From: Arthrinium phaeospermum
Taxonomy: Eukaryota > Ascomycota > Sordariomycetes > Amphisphaeriales > Apiosporaceae
Direction: 5' to 3'
DNA: 64,000 nucleotides
NCBI GenBank assembly: GCA_006503535.1
Contig: QYRS01000008.1
Coordinates: forward strand, 992,001-1,056,000
Part shown: piece after piece, positions 1 through 11,943 of the stretch
Position numbering within the stretch: position 1 is the stretch's first letter
How the letters are laid out: the number at the start of each line of letters is the position of its first letter
Position numbers and translations under genes: made by a program
Notes under the pieces: model-generated
The model's input: the letters and a program-made list of their open reading frames with translations, nothing else
What the model was told of the DNA's origin: nothing
Databases searched by the model: none

Positions 1-618
1 CAAAGACAAAAAAAGACACACCAGGGCAACTGCAACTCCGACGACCCGCAAACCCCAAGACGAGAAAACCCAAAAGACCCAAAAGGTTGCTCTAAGCGAT
101 GAAGAGCATGCACCTACATACCAACGAACGACAGCAACAGAAACAATAATAACAATACCCAACTTCCCGCCTCTGACCCCCCGCCCGCCGCGAGGGGCAA
201 GGGGGCCAGCCAGGGGGGTGAAGGCACACACACAGACACACACACATATGTACACACATCCCATCTCTAGCGCGCAGGAGAGCACCGACCACGGACCAAC
301 CAGGCTCTACCGGGGGTCACAGGCGAGCAGCGCGGCTCTTCGCAATGTGCTACCATGCCACCCACACTCTTCAGCGCCCATTCTTCCCACCCTCATCCTC
401 TCCTGTCAAGAGCAATAATGGATCTGCGTGCACGCGGGCGTGAATATTACAACCCAAGACCAAACCGTATCGTTTCTATAGACCGGGGGCGTCATCGGGC
501 AAGCTTGGCCCCTTTTTAAAAAAAGTAAGTTTAGAAGTATACAATGCAAGAAGAAGAAGAAAAGCCTTATTTATTAATGGTGATGAATATGTATGTATAA
601 TAGCACACATACATCAGT
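1..618. other. Intergenic, left edge; 3' flank of the PXA gene
   Basis: I see no gene here. It holds the 3' flank of the minus-strand PXA-domain gene, whose stop is at 619, with an AT-rich stretch around 515-600 suited to 3'-end formation. A short CA-rich microsatellite (about 224-260) lies upstream. The small open frames on both strands are low-complexity and resemble no family. Confidence 0.5.
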
Positions 619-3600
619 TCAGCTAAGTCTCTCCTCCCAGAGGTCAATCACGCCCCTCTCGGCCAGTTCGGGCATAAGGCGCACGAGGATCAGCTCGAGC
701 ACACCGTACATGAGGTGCTTGTTACAGTAGGCATCCGAGAACACGTCCAGGATCCCCGTCTCAATCTCGGATAAGATCCTGTCGTCCTCCCCGTGGCACT
801 GCAGCGGTGTTGCCTCAGGCGCCAAGCTATCGACGCCGGCATTCACTGCTGCCGACCATGGCTTTTCTTTGCTTATAACTGAGCCCGAACCTGTGGTAGC
901 AGCAGCAGCAGAGCTTGCACCCCCGACTGCTTCGCCGGGTTTTATGAAAGCATTACCAGTACCAGTAGCACCAGCCGTGGTTGTTGTCGTTGCCTTGGCA
1001 GGGTCACGGCTGGTAGCAGCAGACGTTACATTGCTCTCATTGGAGCTGCCCAGTTGAGCAAACCGGGCGTGGTCAGATGCCTCCAACCTGGGCGCCGAAG
1101 ACAACGGGTCCGCCTTAGTTGCGCTTCTGTTACTACTGCCTGGAGCTGGAGTAGTAGCGCTGTTGTTGTTGCTTTTGTCTTCACTGCTGCTGTCGACAGA
1201 CGTTATTGGCGGTCCGAACCGCACATGCTGAGCGTGCACGCTGGTCTTGGTCTTGGTCTGGGTCTTGGTCTTGTCAGCGTTACCGCTAGTCGCCTTGTTT
1301 CCGGCGTTGGTGCTGGTTGGTCGCGGTGGTGGTGAAGAGGAGCTTTCGCTGAAGGGGGTCGCGGATCCAAAGTACAGCTTGCCCACCATCTTCGGCACAA
1401 GCGCCCAAACCGCACTAGCGCACCGGCGACGCAGGGCCGCCAGCTCCTCGTCGGATGAGGGTGCAACGAGACTGGGGGTCCCTGGAGCATTGTTGGGGAA
1501 CACGGCTGCGCGAATCGAGCGCAATAGTGGGGGCAATCGAGCCGGGTCTAGCAGTCGAGATTGAATGGAGTGCCAGAGTAGTCTGTAGAACAAGTAGACG
1601 GTTAGCCAGAGAGACCTCGGTCGGTTCAAGAATCCACAGTGCCACAATATAGAACGGTGCAAATATAGATCGCTGCGTAAGGCCAAGGGTACGGGAGGCG
1701 ACCGGCCAGGTAAAAGAAGAGGGGGCTAGGTTGCACCGCATCGTGGTACGAGGGGTCAGGCCAACGGGATCAATAACGTCCAGGAATGCACACATTCCAG
1801 ATGGAAGATGATGCAGATTACTCCTGCACAGGAGGTCGCACCGGTATGGGGCTCGGTCAACCGCGGTCAGGCTCGACAATGACGATAATGCGTGCTAATC
1901 TAGGCCTGGAGTGCATGATGGGGCGGGATGACAAGCCCTTCTCCCAGGGGGCTTCAATTGCAATGAACAACATGTATCATTTGCGGGAGATGTTGATAGG
2001 GGAGAACTTGGAGCATAGCTTCACCAAAGCTCCAACAAGGGGCTTACGGCTGAGACAACTGCAGCGCCCATCATTACATGGATGGGGCTCCATGGTGTTC
2101 GTGTAAGACAGCTCTCGTTGGTAGTTTCTGCCCAAGATCAAAGCAAGAGGACTTCTCCTGCAAAGACGAATCATAGGAAGGGGTGTAAGCTTAGAAGCAG
2201 GTACTCAGCAATCGGAGGATTAAGTGCACCAGAGCCACATTCCCATCAGCTCGATGACAAGAGTGGTACCGTGGAGTTGGGTCAAGCCACTCGGCGACCT
2301 TCTTACGCTGTCATTAATGACAAAAAACCCTCGCAGCTCGCTGAGAAGGGTAAGTTCGGGCCTCTTTGTGGAAGCCAAGGGTGAGATGGAGGGGTCCTTG
2401 TGGTCTGATGTTTCATAGTGGTCCTGATCAAGTCGACGTCGAGGCGCTGTGAAGCGGACCTAGCGGACGATCTCTTGCCGGGATACGGAATAAAGCTTCC
2501 AGTATGCACCCCCAAAGAGGAAGCGGGAGCCATGAGTGTGTGTCTGGCCGACGGCATGCTGTGGGGCGTTAAGAGGAGGAGTGAGATGGTAAATTACATG
2601 GCAGGATAGAGTCGTATTGGTACGTTGTATCGAGAGATTCGGCCTAGCGATGCTGACAATCATATCGACCGGGGGTTGCACAGGACCCTTGCAGATATAA
2701 AAGTCCGGCGCGTAAATAAGGCTTGCGGATGGTCAGGGCTGCTTGCCCGGGTCAGCCCCGCGCCGTATGTCAAGCAATCGGACGCCGACTTTCCAGTGTC
2801 AACCGATCATTGGCTGTGGAAAGAGGGGCCTGGAATGGTTGGACAGTCCCGTTTCTACTTTGCTCGCAGGACAGATGGATGGGAAGTTGAGCCGTGCAAA
2901 TAGTATGGCCGGGCTCGACATCCACCGCCCGGGAGTGTCGCACAGCATACCGTTTGGCTCGCTCTCGCTTGACCAGGAGCAGGTACGCTGTCCAGTTCCG
3001 CCGGTCGCTTGATTGGCCGCGGCAACCACCACACGTAGATTGAAGGTGTTGTGGGAGTGAACATGCCTGCTCTCTACACTCGCGAGAAAGGAGGCTTCTG
3101 AGCGCTGAGTGGAAGAGGGCAAGTCCCGTGACTTATCGTGTATGCGGAGTGATGAAATGAAATGAAACTGGCTTTGTGGAGGGTAGAAGAAAAGGTGAGA
3201 TCGCCTACCTGTCGATGATCCCATCGTAGCCTGCGACCTTCCCAGGCCCCGTCACTGCTCCCCATTGCAGCAATGACAAGGTTGCACCGAGCCAAGGCAT
3301 GCGGACGTCCATTTCGAGCAGATTAGCGAGACAGGGCCAGACGCTGAATTGTGCGATAGGCACCTTGACTGGTGTTTCGAGGGAATGGTGGTCTGCAAGT
3401 GAATCATAATGTTTCTCTCCATCCACATGGTCCTTCGATCCAAGCGTACGGGCAGCGAGGGGCGGCGGCCTGGGTGGCAACGAGCGGGATAGGGCAATAG
3501 TCGTGATGAAAGCACGAATCAAGCTTAACGCGAGGAATCCCCATTGAATCAGAGACCAAAACCCTCTGCTGATAGAGAAACCCCGGGGTTGCTTTGAACC

Positions 3601-4691
3601 CAGCCCTCTAACAGCGCCATCCATTTCGCTTGCGGCGGCACCGTCACTCTTTTTCGACCCTGCTGTGTCCGATGAACTCCCCCTATCGGCCAAGCGTGTC
3701 AGGATGATCAGGATTTCCCACAGCATCCATGGTTCCGACAGCTTGTTGACGAAGAGGTTGCCTATTATGAGCTCCGAAAATATCTGCCCAACGAGTGACG
3801 TTAGACACTCGTTTTCCAAGTCTTCAGTTGGCAAAAGCAACGCTAGCAGGCCTTGAACCAGCAGCTGGCGATATGCAACCTCGTTATCCGCTTGGCTCTG
3901 GATGCTCTTTGGATCATCTCGCTTGGGGACCGGAGACAGAGCCGGTAGCGGACATAGCGAATGATAGATCTCACGGTGATTAGTCTCGACGGGGGACCGG
4001 GCCACCGAAGTCCTGGCAGTTCGATACGCTATGCAGTATGAATTAGTCCTTGTGCATCACCAGTGGATGCTCAAACGACCAGGATTAATGAAGAGTAGTA
4101 TCGTGACGAAGCATGACGAGAATGTGGGCCATTGCATCCTGGGGACATTGTCATAAACGAACCTCGGACATGTGCATCAAGCAGTTCAGGTAACTCGTCA
4201 AGAAGCAGGCTCTCCAAGTCCACCTCTCGCAGCCGCTGTTCTAGACTTCGGGTGCAATGCGCAATAATCTGCACAATCTCGGCGACAAACGTTTCGTCTG
4301 GCGTGATCTTAGTGTACCAGGTCTGTACGTAGTCCCTTATGACGATGGAGATGAAAGCGTACAGCTGTAGGTCCACGTCGTTACGACTGGTCAGGGGCGG
4401 CAGCAACTCCTCGATAGGTGCCGGCGCGCTCCCGCCCCTATCAGCCGCCTTCTGCGCGCACAGGACGCGGCGAATCAAAGCGATGGTTGCCTTGTCCGAA
4501 AGGGCGTCTGCCGGCACCGGCCGCGCATTGCGTAGATTGGAAGACGGCGGCAACCTTGGCGAAGCCGTTCGGACAGGAGTACCTGACCGACTGGCTGTCA
4601 GGAGTGTTGGCTCGATGGTCGCATTTTTGACAGGCGTGGCAGGCGTGGGCACGGCGCTGTTCTGTATGAATCGGGGCGTGGTCGAGGCCAT
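619..4691 (-). CDS. PXA-domain (PX-associated, sorting-nexin-like) protein
   Basis: The product is about 770 aa. Exons on the minus strand are 4691-4163, 4028-3209 and 1582-619. The start is the ATG at 4691; the open frame continues upstream only to a TTG. A PXA domain spans roughly residues 66-260. It begins with ALSDKATIALIRRVLCAQ, has LLLDELPELLDAHVR at the first splice junction, and continues with AYRTAR and TSLVGQIFSELIIGNLF in exon 2. PXA domains occur in endosomal sorting nexins and in stand-alone fungal proteins thought to act in vesicle trafficking. No PX or RGS domain is visible. A Ser/Thr/Ala-rich linker with a KTQTKTKT run precedes a conserved C-terminal helical segment. The last junction joins GYDGIID-R-LLWHSIQ and restores the expected sequence, but requires a 1626-bp intron (3208-1583). 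That intron has donor GTAGGC, branch CTAAC and acceptor TTCTACAG. Family assignment is firm; the exact role is inferred. Confidence 0.85.
1583..3208 (-). other. 1,626-bp intron of the PXA gene
   Basis: The intron is bounded by GACAG|GTAGGC and TTGTTCTACAG|ACT, with a CTAAC branch site about 20 bases before the acceptor. Joining the flanks makes an Arg codon and continues the family sequence. Other introns in the window are 51-394 bp, so this one is exceptional. It contains several short open frames, the longest being 106 codons on the plus strand at 1786-2106, none recognisable. I did not see terminal inverted repeats or transposase motifs by eye. Confidence 0.7.
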
Positions 4692-5685
4692 TGCCAGCCA
4701 GGCTGGAGTCGGTCTGGTAACGAGCAAGCTATCGGCAGATCATGGCAAAGCTGCAACCTGGGGTTTCTCGCTGGAAGGCGTGGGCGGTTGCGAATTAAAA
4801 TGCCTCACAGTAGTAGCGCCGTAGACCAATCCGCCAAATTGACATAGCGCTACAGCCTTGGGTCCAGTTGAGGTTGATCGTGGTGGTTTGCGTCGCCCCG
4901 AAATGAATGAATGGTTGTGAGGCCAAATAGACGTCACTGCCCAAGGGACCTCAGCTAGTCCCTAGCTTGCTTTTATCGCTGAAGATTGACGGGTCAACGG
5001 CTTCAGTGGCCGTGCCACCCCGAGAGTGCCACACGGGAAGCCTACCACCTACCTCAAATTCGAACCACTGCAACGGGTGCGAGCCGGCGGCACGTGCGCA
5101 TACTTTCAACTCCCAAACCTCAACCAACTCGCGCGGTTGTTTTCAGTTGTATTGTATGGTCATCATTAGTTGTACTTTTGCATACACTTAACGAACTTTG
5201 AGCTAGTTGCGCGAGTTTATGTACAGTTTTGGGTTGAGCCGCTTTCGGGCCCATGTACTGATAAACCCCCTGAACTCGTGTCCAGGTAGGAAGTTGTAAG
5301 ATACGCAGCTTCTATAGAAGCCTACATACACCAAGGTTGAGATCTGGTAAATCTCAACTGGGGAACTGAGGGATGATAGAGGTCTAAACAACACCAAAGC
5401 AAGATACGGCACATGGCAACGCGTATGGTTGGTGCCATATCTGGAGTGCGCACAATGTAAGACAGTCATGTTTGTAGGTATACTGATAGACCAAGCCTCG
5501 AAGTATTGATGTAGAGGGGGTTATCCATAGTATCTACATTGATGTAATTGTACATAGACCCGTGGTGATGCATTGACTGCAAACCCGTAACCGGTCCATC
5601 CTTCCAAAATGTACTTATACACCGCTCCGACCATGCCGCATCATATTGTCCACGATGAATGCACAAGTCCTGGAGTATCCCGGAG
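4692..5685. other. Intergenic between PXA gene and MSS51 (both minus)
   Basis: This stretch contains the upstream region of the PXA gene and the 3' flank of the MSS51 homologue. I see no coding frame with family resemblance and no RNA gene. Small frames are scattered on both strands and look random. Confidence 0.5.
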
Positions 5686-7268
5686 CTATTCCGAGTTCTT
5701 GTGAGTAGTCTCGTATCTGCAAGAAGAGGTTAGTTAGTACGGATAACATGATGGATAAGGATGGCCACGAACCTCTTTCCTCTAAACGCCCATACACCCC
5801 AGTTGCCACAAGTGACATCTTGGGGATCAAGGTCATTCAGATCCCAGCGCTGACTGCTGAATGTGTTTTTCCCTGGCTCCATGAGCAAATCATATTCGCC
5901 GCCACACGTTTTGTTGACCCAATCGATATCTCTCTCCATGTCGTATTGCGTGTAGCCGGTGGCGATGATAGGGGCCTTTGTCTCCAAAAGGGCAGGAATC
6001 GTCTCGCTCCACTCGTGCGAACTGGCTGGGTGACCGAGACCCGGATGGAAGAGCACAAAACAATCAAAGTACGGATCGTATGGGGCGAAAAGACCTGTCT
6101 TGTGTATGGTGTGGTAGTAATCCACGATTGTGGAGACCTTCATGGACGGCCAAACACGATCCTCAACGACAGCGCCAAACGGATTAGACGGTGTGCGCGG
6201 AGGTAAGGGGAACTCGTCGTCGCGGTTCGCCATGCTCTCAGGCCCAATGAAAATCAGATGGAACTTGCCCCTCGGGAAGAGGTGGGCAAGCTGAACCCAG
6301 ACATTTCTCGGCAGCGACGACTCCGCCCGGGCTCCGAGTATGAAGATCCGAACGGGCGGCGCCTCCGGACGCAGACCTCGAATGCCGTCGCCTCCGCCCG
6401 TTTTAGGGGGGTGCAACGTGTACCGTAACGCGCTCAGACTCTTCAAGCCTTCGGGCGTCAGACGTCCACCCTTCCGGACATTGTAGGGGCTCAGCTCGTG
6501 AAGAACACTGCCGATTGTCATGGGGTATGTGAGTAGCCTGGTGACTTGGCGCATACTCCGATCGTTGTTGATGGCATCAAACTGTCTGGTATAGAGAAAT
6601 GTGTCCCAATTGGTCATGTTGATGGCTGCTTCCTCCATCTGGGGCCCGGCGTACTCAAATTCAGGGAAGAATCTACCCGAGCGCAGGTCATGGTCGTCCT
6701 CATTGATCTGGCGCAATGTGTCGCATATCTGCAGATGGTTCTCGTAATCCTCCGCCCAATGTTTCTCGCTACAATAAACCGGAATGCCACAATCCGGGCA
6801 TTCAAAATCGACATGTGCCGGCGCTTGGTTGCCAGTAGACGTATGGGCTTCGGCTGCGGCATCGGGGTTTGCCGGCATTCGAGTCGGCCTATGGTCTGGA
6901 TGAGGGCACAGGGCATGCTGCCTCATGAATGCAGCTCGGTGGCGGATTTCGGGTATGGGCGACTGAGTATACGGGTGGAACAGATCATCGGGTCGCAGGA
7001 CCAGAGGAGTTTGAGGTTCGGTTGAGTTCGAGGCTACCCCGGATCGAGCAGCCGCGCTCCCTTCGCTCTTCTTCTGGCCGAGGAAAGAAATAGAGCGGGC
7101 GTTTCCGTTCCTATTTGTATCAATGCGCCTCGAGGTGGTCGATCGTCGTGCCAATGGCATGTGCGAGAATGGCCTCGAGTTCATAGCGGCGCTTGCTGTC
7201 GCTGCTCGGGGCGTCCTCAAGCACCTCCGGCAGGTGCCGGAAGCGGCAGAACGCATGATGGGTTCCAT
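5686..7268 (-). CDS. MSS51: MSS51-like mitochondrial COX1 translation factor
   Basis: The product is about 508 aa in two exons (7268-5773 and 5716-5686). MSS51 proteins are matrix factors that activate COX1 mRNA translation and couple it to cytochrome oxidase assembly. The N-terminus is rich in Arg/Ser/Ala without acids, as in a mitochondrial presequence. A MYND-like zinc finger covers residues 121-182, with CPH, CPDCGIPVYC and H/C ligands in NHLQIC. The MSS51 C-terminal domain follows, with RIFILGARAESSLP, FHLIFIGPES, DCFVLFHPGLGH and GNWGVWAFRGKRY. The last intron (5772-5717, 56 bp; donor GTTCGT, branch TACTAAC, acceptor TTGCAG) replaces an unrelated read-through tail with YETTHKNSE and a stop. 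The start ATG at 7268 lies 356 bp from the divergent RSE1 start. The assignment is confident; in filamentous fungi its link to COX1 is known from the family, not from this sequence. Confidence 0.88.
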
Positions 7269-7624
7269 TGGGCAACTCCTTGTCTCGCTTCAAGAGAGTA
7301 TAGGCTTTTCCAAGGTGCCCTTGCAGTTAGCGCATGGTTTGCTATCATCCGGTGCTTCTCAATAGAGTAATCGGCATATCGCTACTCTCTACTCAATGGC
7401 CCAATATTAAGGCGGTGGGGCGTGGCAGATTGAAGCTTTCCCAATAAATTGCTGCCAAAGCTGGACCAGCTGTGCATAGCTTTTGAACTTGACCAAGCTC
7501 AAAGGCGGTAATGACAAAATTTCACATTCCTTTTAACCACAACCCGTCGAGTCTCTAACGAGAACCAAGGCACTGGGCAGAGATTGTTGCCGCGCAGGCC
7601 ATCTGCGCAGTCCAGTAGTTCAAG
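7269..7624. promoter_or_regulatory. Divergent promoter of MSS51 and RSE1
   Basis: This is the 356-bp space between the two divergent start codons. It must contain both 5' leaders and both core promoters. No clear TATA element was identified. An AATAAA-like stretch and CCCAATATT/CCCAATAAA motifs (about 7399-7448) are visible but not diagnostic. Confidence 0.5.
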
Positions 7625-10168
7625 ATGGCGGCAACTTCTAATATGTTCCTTTACTCGCTGACCATTCAACCCCCGACAACCATCACCCAGGCAATCGTCG
7701 GCCAATTCAGTGGCACCAAGGAACAGCAGATTCTCACAGCTTCGGGCTCGCGCTTGACGCTGCTGCGGCCCGATCCAGCACAGGGCAGAGTCATCACGCT
7801 TCTCTCCCACGATGTGTTTGGCATCATCCGGTCCATCGCAGCCTTCCGGCTAGCCGGCAGCAACAAGGGTAAGTTTTCTCACTGCAATCAATATACCTCT
7901 CTGGCTTCAGTTAGTGATTCTTATGAAGTTCCGGCAGAAGCACAATGAGAATCATCATCATCATCATCATCATCACCATGACGTGAGACCTCTTCCAGGA
8001 AGTCCAAGGATTTGCAGGTCCGCATCTCACTAGCAATCTCAAACCGGCCAAAGCTAACGTGTCTTTTATAGACTACATTATCCTTGCAACCGACTCTGGT
8101 CGCATCACAATTGTCGAGTACAACCCCCAACAGAACAAGTTTGTCAGGGACAAACTCGAGACCTTCGGGAAATCCGGGGTGCGTCGCGTCATCCCGGGCC
8201 AGTATCTGGCGTGCGATCCGAAAGGACGCGCGTGTTTGATCGCGTCAGTCGAGAAGAACAAGTTGGTCTATGTCCTGAATAGGAATTCCCAAGCCGAGCT
8301 CACCATCTCGTCACCACTGGAAGCGCACAAGGCGGGCACTGTGGTGCTTGCAATGGTGGCTCTGGATGTTGGTTATGCAAACCCCGTCTTTGCCGCCCTG
8401 GAGATTGACTACACCGAAAGTGATCAAGATCCGACGGGCCAGGCTCTGGAGGAGGCCGAGACACAGCTCGTATACTACGAGCTCGACCTTGGTCTTAACC
8501 ACGTGGTGAGAAAATGGAGTGAGCCAGTCGACCCCACGGCCTCTATATTGTTCCAGGTTCCTGGAGGTAACGACGGCCCTAGTGGCGTGCTTGTTTGCGG
8601 AGAAGAAAGCATCACATACCGCCATTCAAACCAAGAAGCGTTCCGCGTTCCTGTTCCGAGGCGCAAGGGAGCCACCGAGGATCCCCAGCGGAAACGGACG
8701 ATTGTCTCGGGCGTTATGCATAAGCTGAAAGGCAGTGCAGGCGCCTTTTTCTTTTTGCTCCAGAGTGAAGATGGCGATCTGTTCAAAGTCACCATCGACA
8801 TGGCCGAGGACGATGAAGGGAATGCCACTGGAGAGGTCCGACGTCTGAAAATCAAGTACTTCGATACTATTCCGGTCTCCACAAGCCTTTGCATCCTGAA
8901 GAGCGGCTTCCTCTTCGGGGCAAGCGAGTTCGGCAACCACCACTTCTATCAATTCGAGAAGCTGGGCGACGATGACGAGGAGCTCGAGTTCTCAAGCGAT
9001 GATTATCCTACCGATGCTAAAGAAGCCTACAAACCTGCGTACTTTTATCCCAGGGTTGCCGAGAACCTCAGTCTTGTCGAAAGCATCAATTCCATGAATC
9101 CTTTGGTGGATTGCAAGGTTGCAAACCTGACGGCGGACGACGCTCCCCAGATTTACTCCATCTGCGGCAACGGGGCCCGAAGCACATTCCGCACGTTGAA
9201 GCATGGCTTAGCCGTCAACGAGATTGTTGCCTCTGAATTGCCCGGCGTCCCGTCGGCGGTGTGGACCACAAGATTGGCGCGGACTGACCAATATGATGCG
9301 TACATAGTGCTCTCTTTCAGCAACGGCACCCTTGTACTAAGTATTGGTGAGACGGTCGAGGAGGTCACGGACACTGGCTTCCTATCTTCTGTCCCCACGC
9401 TGGCTGTACAGCAGCTCGGAGACGACGGCTTGATCCAGGTTCATCCCAAGGGCATCAGACACATTCGCGAAGGACGAGTCAACGAGTGGGAGGCTCCCCA
9501 ACATCGCTCCATTGTTGCTGCATCTACCAATGCAAGACAAGTTGCTGTAGCACTCAGCTCAGGAGAGGTAGTCTACTTCGAAATGGATTCGGACGGTTCG
9601 CTTGCCGAATACGATGAGAGAAAGGAGATGTTTGGCACAGTCACCTGCTTGAGTTTAGGTGAAGTACCCGAGGGACGCCTTCGAAGTTCCTTCCTTGCCG
9701 TTGGTTGCGACGACTGCACGGTCCGTGTGCTCAGTCTGGATCCAGAGTCCACTCTAGAAAGCAAATCAGTGCAAGCTCTCACAGCTGCGCCATCTGCTCT
9801 ATCCATCATGGCAATGGAAGACTCGTCCTTTGGCGGAACTACATTATATCTCCACATCGGTCTGCACTCCGGAGTGTATCTTAGGACTGTCCTTGACGAG
9901 ATCACTGGCGAGTTGACAGATACTCGGCAAAAGTTCTTGGGGCCCAAGCCCGTCAAGCTATTTCAGGTTTCTGTGCAGGGCCAAACATGTGCATTGGCAC
10001 TGAGCTCCAGAACGTGGCTGGGCTATTCGGACCCCATAACGAAAGGTTTCATGATGACGCCACTCGACTACGATGACCTGGAGTGGGGGTGGAATTTCAG
10101 CAGTGAGCAATGCGACGAGGGTATGGTGGGCATTCAAGGCCCAAATCTCAAGTAAGTCTATTTGTCTA

Positions 10169-10201
<33 letters not shown>

Positions 10202-11728
10202 CTTCACCTTGAACACCGAGAATGATGAGAAATTGGGATCCAAAGCCATGGGCTATGAGGATAACACATCTATATTGTACCAATTGTTCCTTCTGACTCT
10301 CCTCAACCCATACCCTTGTTTACTTCATATACTCTGCAAAGCCAGTTTACTAACAAGTGGCCAGGATTTTCTCCATCGACAACCTTGGGAACACCCTGTT
10401 GCAGGAGTCCATTCCCCTTACGTACACCCCAAAGCATCTAGCAAAACACCCTGAACACCCTTACTTCTACACTATTGAGTCGGAGAACGGCACGCTGCCG
10501 CCAGAACTCCGAGCGAAATTGTTGGCGGATCCGTCGATAGTCAACGGAGACGCCCAAGTACTACCGCCGGAAGATTTCGGATATCCGCGGGGCCGCAACC
10601 ACTGGGCTTCTTGCATCAGTGTTGTCGATCCTTTGACGGAAAAGAAAGTCCTCCAGACTTTGGACTTGGGAGAGAATGAGGCCGCTGTGAGCGTTTGCAT
10701 GGTTTCATTTGCCAGTCAAGAAAACAGGACTTTCCTTGTGGTCGGAACTGGCAAGGACATGATCCTTAGCCCACGCCAATTCACTTGCGGCTTCATTCAT
10801 GTGTACAGCATCAGTGACGATGGTCGTACCATTGAGTTCATTCACAAGACTAAGGTCGAAGAGCCGCCTATGGCCTTGGTCCAATTCCAAGGAAGACTGT
10901 TGGCCGGCATTGGCAAGACTCTGCGAGCGTACGATCTTGGTCTAAGGCAGCTGCTGCGAAAGGCACAAGCCGAAGTTGCGCCCCAGCTCATCGTTTCCCT
11001 GCAAACACAGGGCAGTCGAATTATCGTCGGAGACGTCCAGCAAAGTGTGACCTATGTTGTTTACAAATATGAAAGCAACAAGCTCATCCCCTTTGCTGAT
11101 GATACCATCCCGAGATGGATGAACTGCACTGCAATGGTGGACTATGAATCAGTAGCCGGTGGCGACAAATTTGGCAACGTCTGGATTGTCCGGTGTCCTG
11201 AAAAGGCCAGTTTGGAATCTGACGAAGATGGGGCCGGGGCGCATCTCCAGCACGCAAGGGAGTATCTTCACGGAGCCAACCATCGCCTTAGCCTGATGAC
11301 TCACTTCTATACTCAAGATGTTCCGACCAGTATCAGCAAGACGAACCTGGTTGTGGGTGGTCAAGATGTCCTGCTTTGGAGTGGCGTGCAGGGCACCGTC
11401 GGAGTGTTCATCCCCCTGGTCAGCCGTGAGGATGCCGACTTCTTCCAAAGCCTCGAATCTCATATGCGCTCTGAAGATCCGCCTCTTGCGGGACGTGACC
11501 ATCTGATTTACAGAGGGTACTATGCGCCCGTGAAGGGCACGATCGACGGCGATCTCTGCGAAAGATTCGCGTTGCTGCCGAGAGATAAGAAGCAGATGAT
11601 TGCCGGCGAGCTGGATCGCTCCGTTCGAGAGATCGAGAGAAAGATATCTGTGAGTTTACACTGAACAATCCTGTGCCGAACAACGCTAACCAAATCTTCA
11701 GGACATCCGCACGCGATCTGCTTTCTGA
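7625..11728 (+). CDS. RSE1: Pre-mRNA-splicing factor RSE1 (SF3b subunit 3)
   Basis: The product is about 1,211 aa, the usual family size. Exons are 7625-7868, 8072-10151, 10365-11649 and 11702-11728. This is the SF3B3/SAP130 homologue, a three-beta-propeller scaffold of the U2 snRNP SF3b complex, paralogous to DDB1 and CPSF1. The N-terminus [20 protein letters not shown], the motif [18 protein letters not shown] across intron 1, and the C-terminal [15 protein letters not shown] plus [11 protein letters not shown] are all typical. The final 27-bp exon supplies DIRTRSAF; without it the frame would run to an unrelated tail. Intron 1 (203 bp) carries an ATC microsatellite and intron 2 (213 bp) a 30-T tract. 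The gene is divergent from MSS51 and convergent with the LysM gene, whose stop lies 215 bp downstream. Confidence 0.95.
7951..7974 (+). repeat. (ATC)8 microsatellite in RSE1 intron 1
   Basis: Eight perfect ATC units lie in the 203-bp first intron of RSE1, followed by an imperfect continuation. The array is away from the donor and the branch site (GCTAACG near 8053). Confidence 0.95.
10172..10201 (+). repeat. 30-nt poly-T tract in RSE1 intron 2
   Basis: Thirty uninterrupted T residues start about 20 bases after the donor GTAAGT at 10152. The tract is intronic; the intron acceptor is at 10364. Its length is likely to vary between isolates or between sequencing runs. Confidence 0.95.
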
Positions 11729-11943
11729 TCTCGCTTATTTATTTGGAGTATTGGGGATGAATGGACGACTGCTAGTTGTACTTTATGGGACATGATATCA
11801 AGTTTGGCGTTGGTAGGGTATAAGCTTGACTTGACTTTCGTCAAGCATATCATTCTGAGCTTGTGTCTCAAACAGCGAGCTACATAGAAAGACATGGGAA
11901 GTTGACCCATTGGCAACATCCATCAAATGACACTTTGGTTACT

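Noticed and set aside
1786..2106. Possible gene nested in the PXA intron
   Set aside because: 106 codons with an ATG but no family resemblance; insufficient support.
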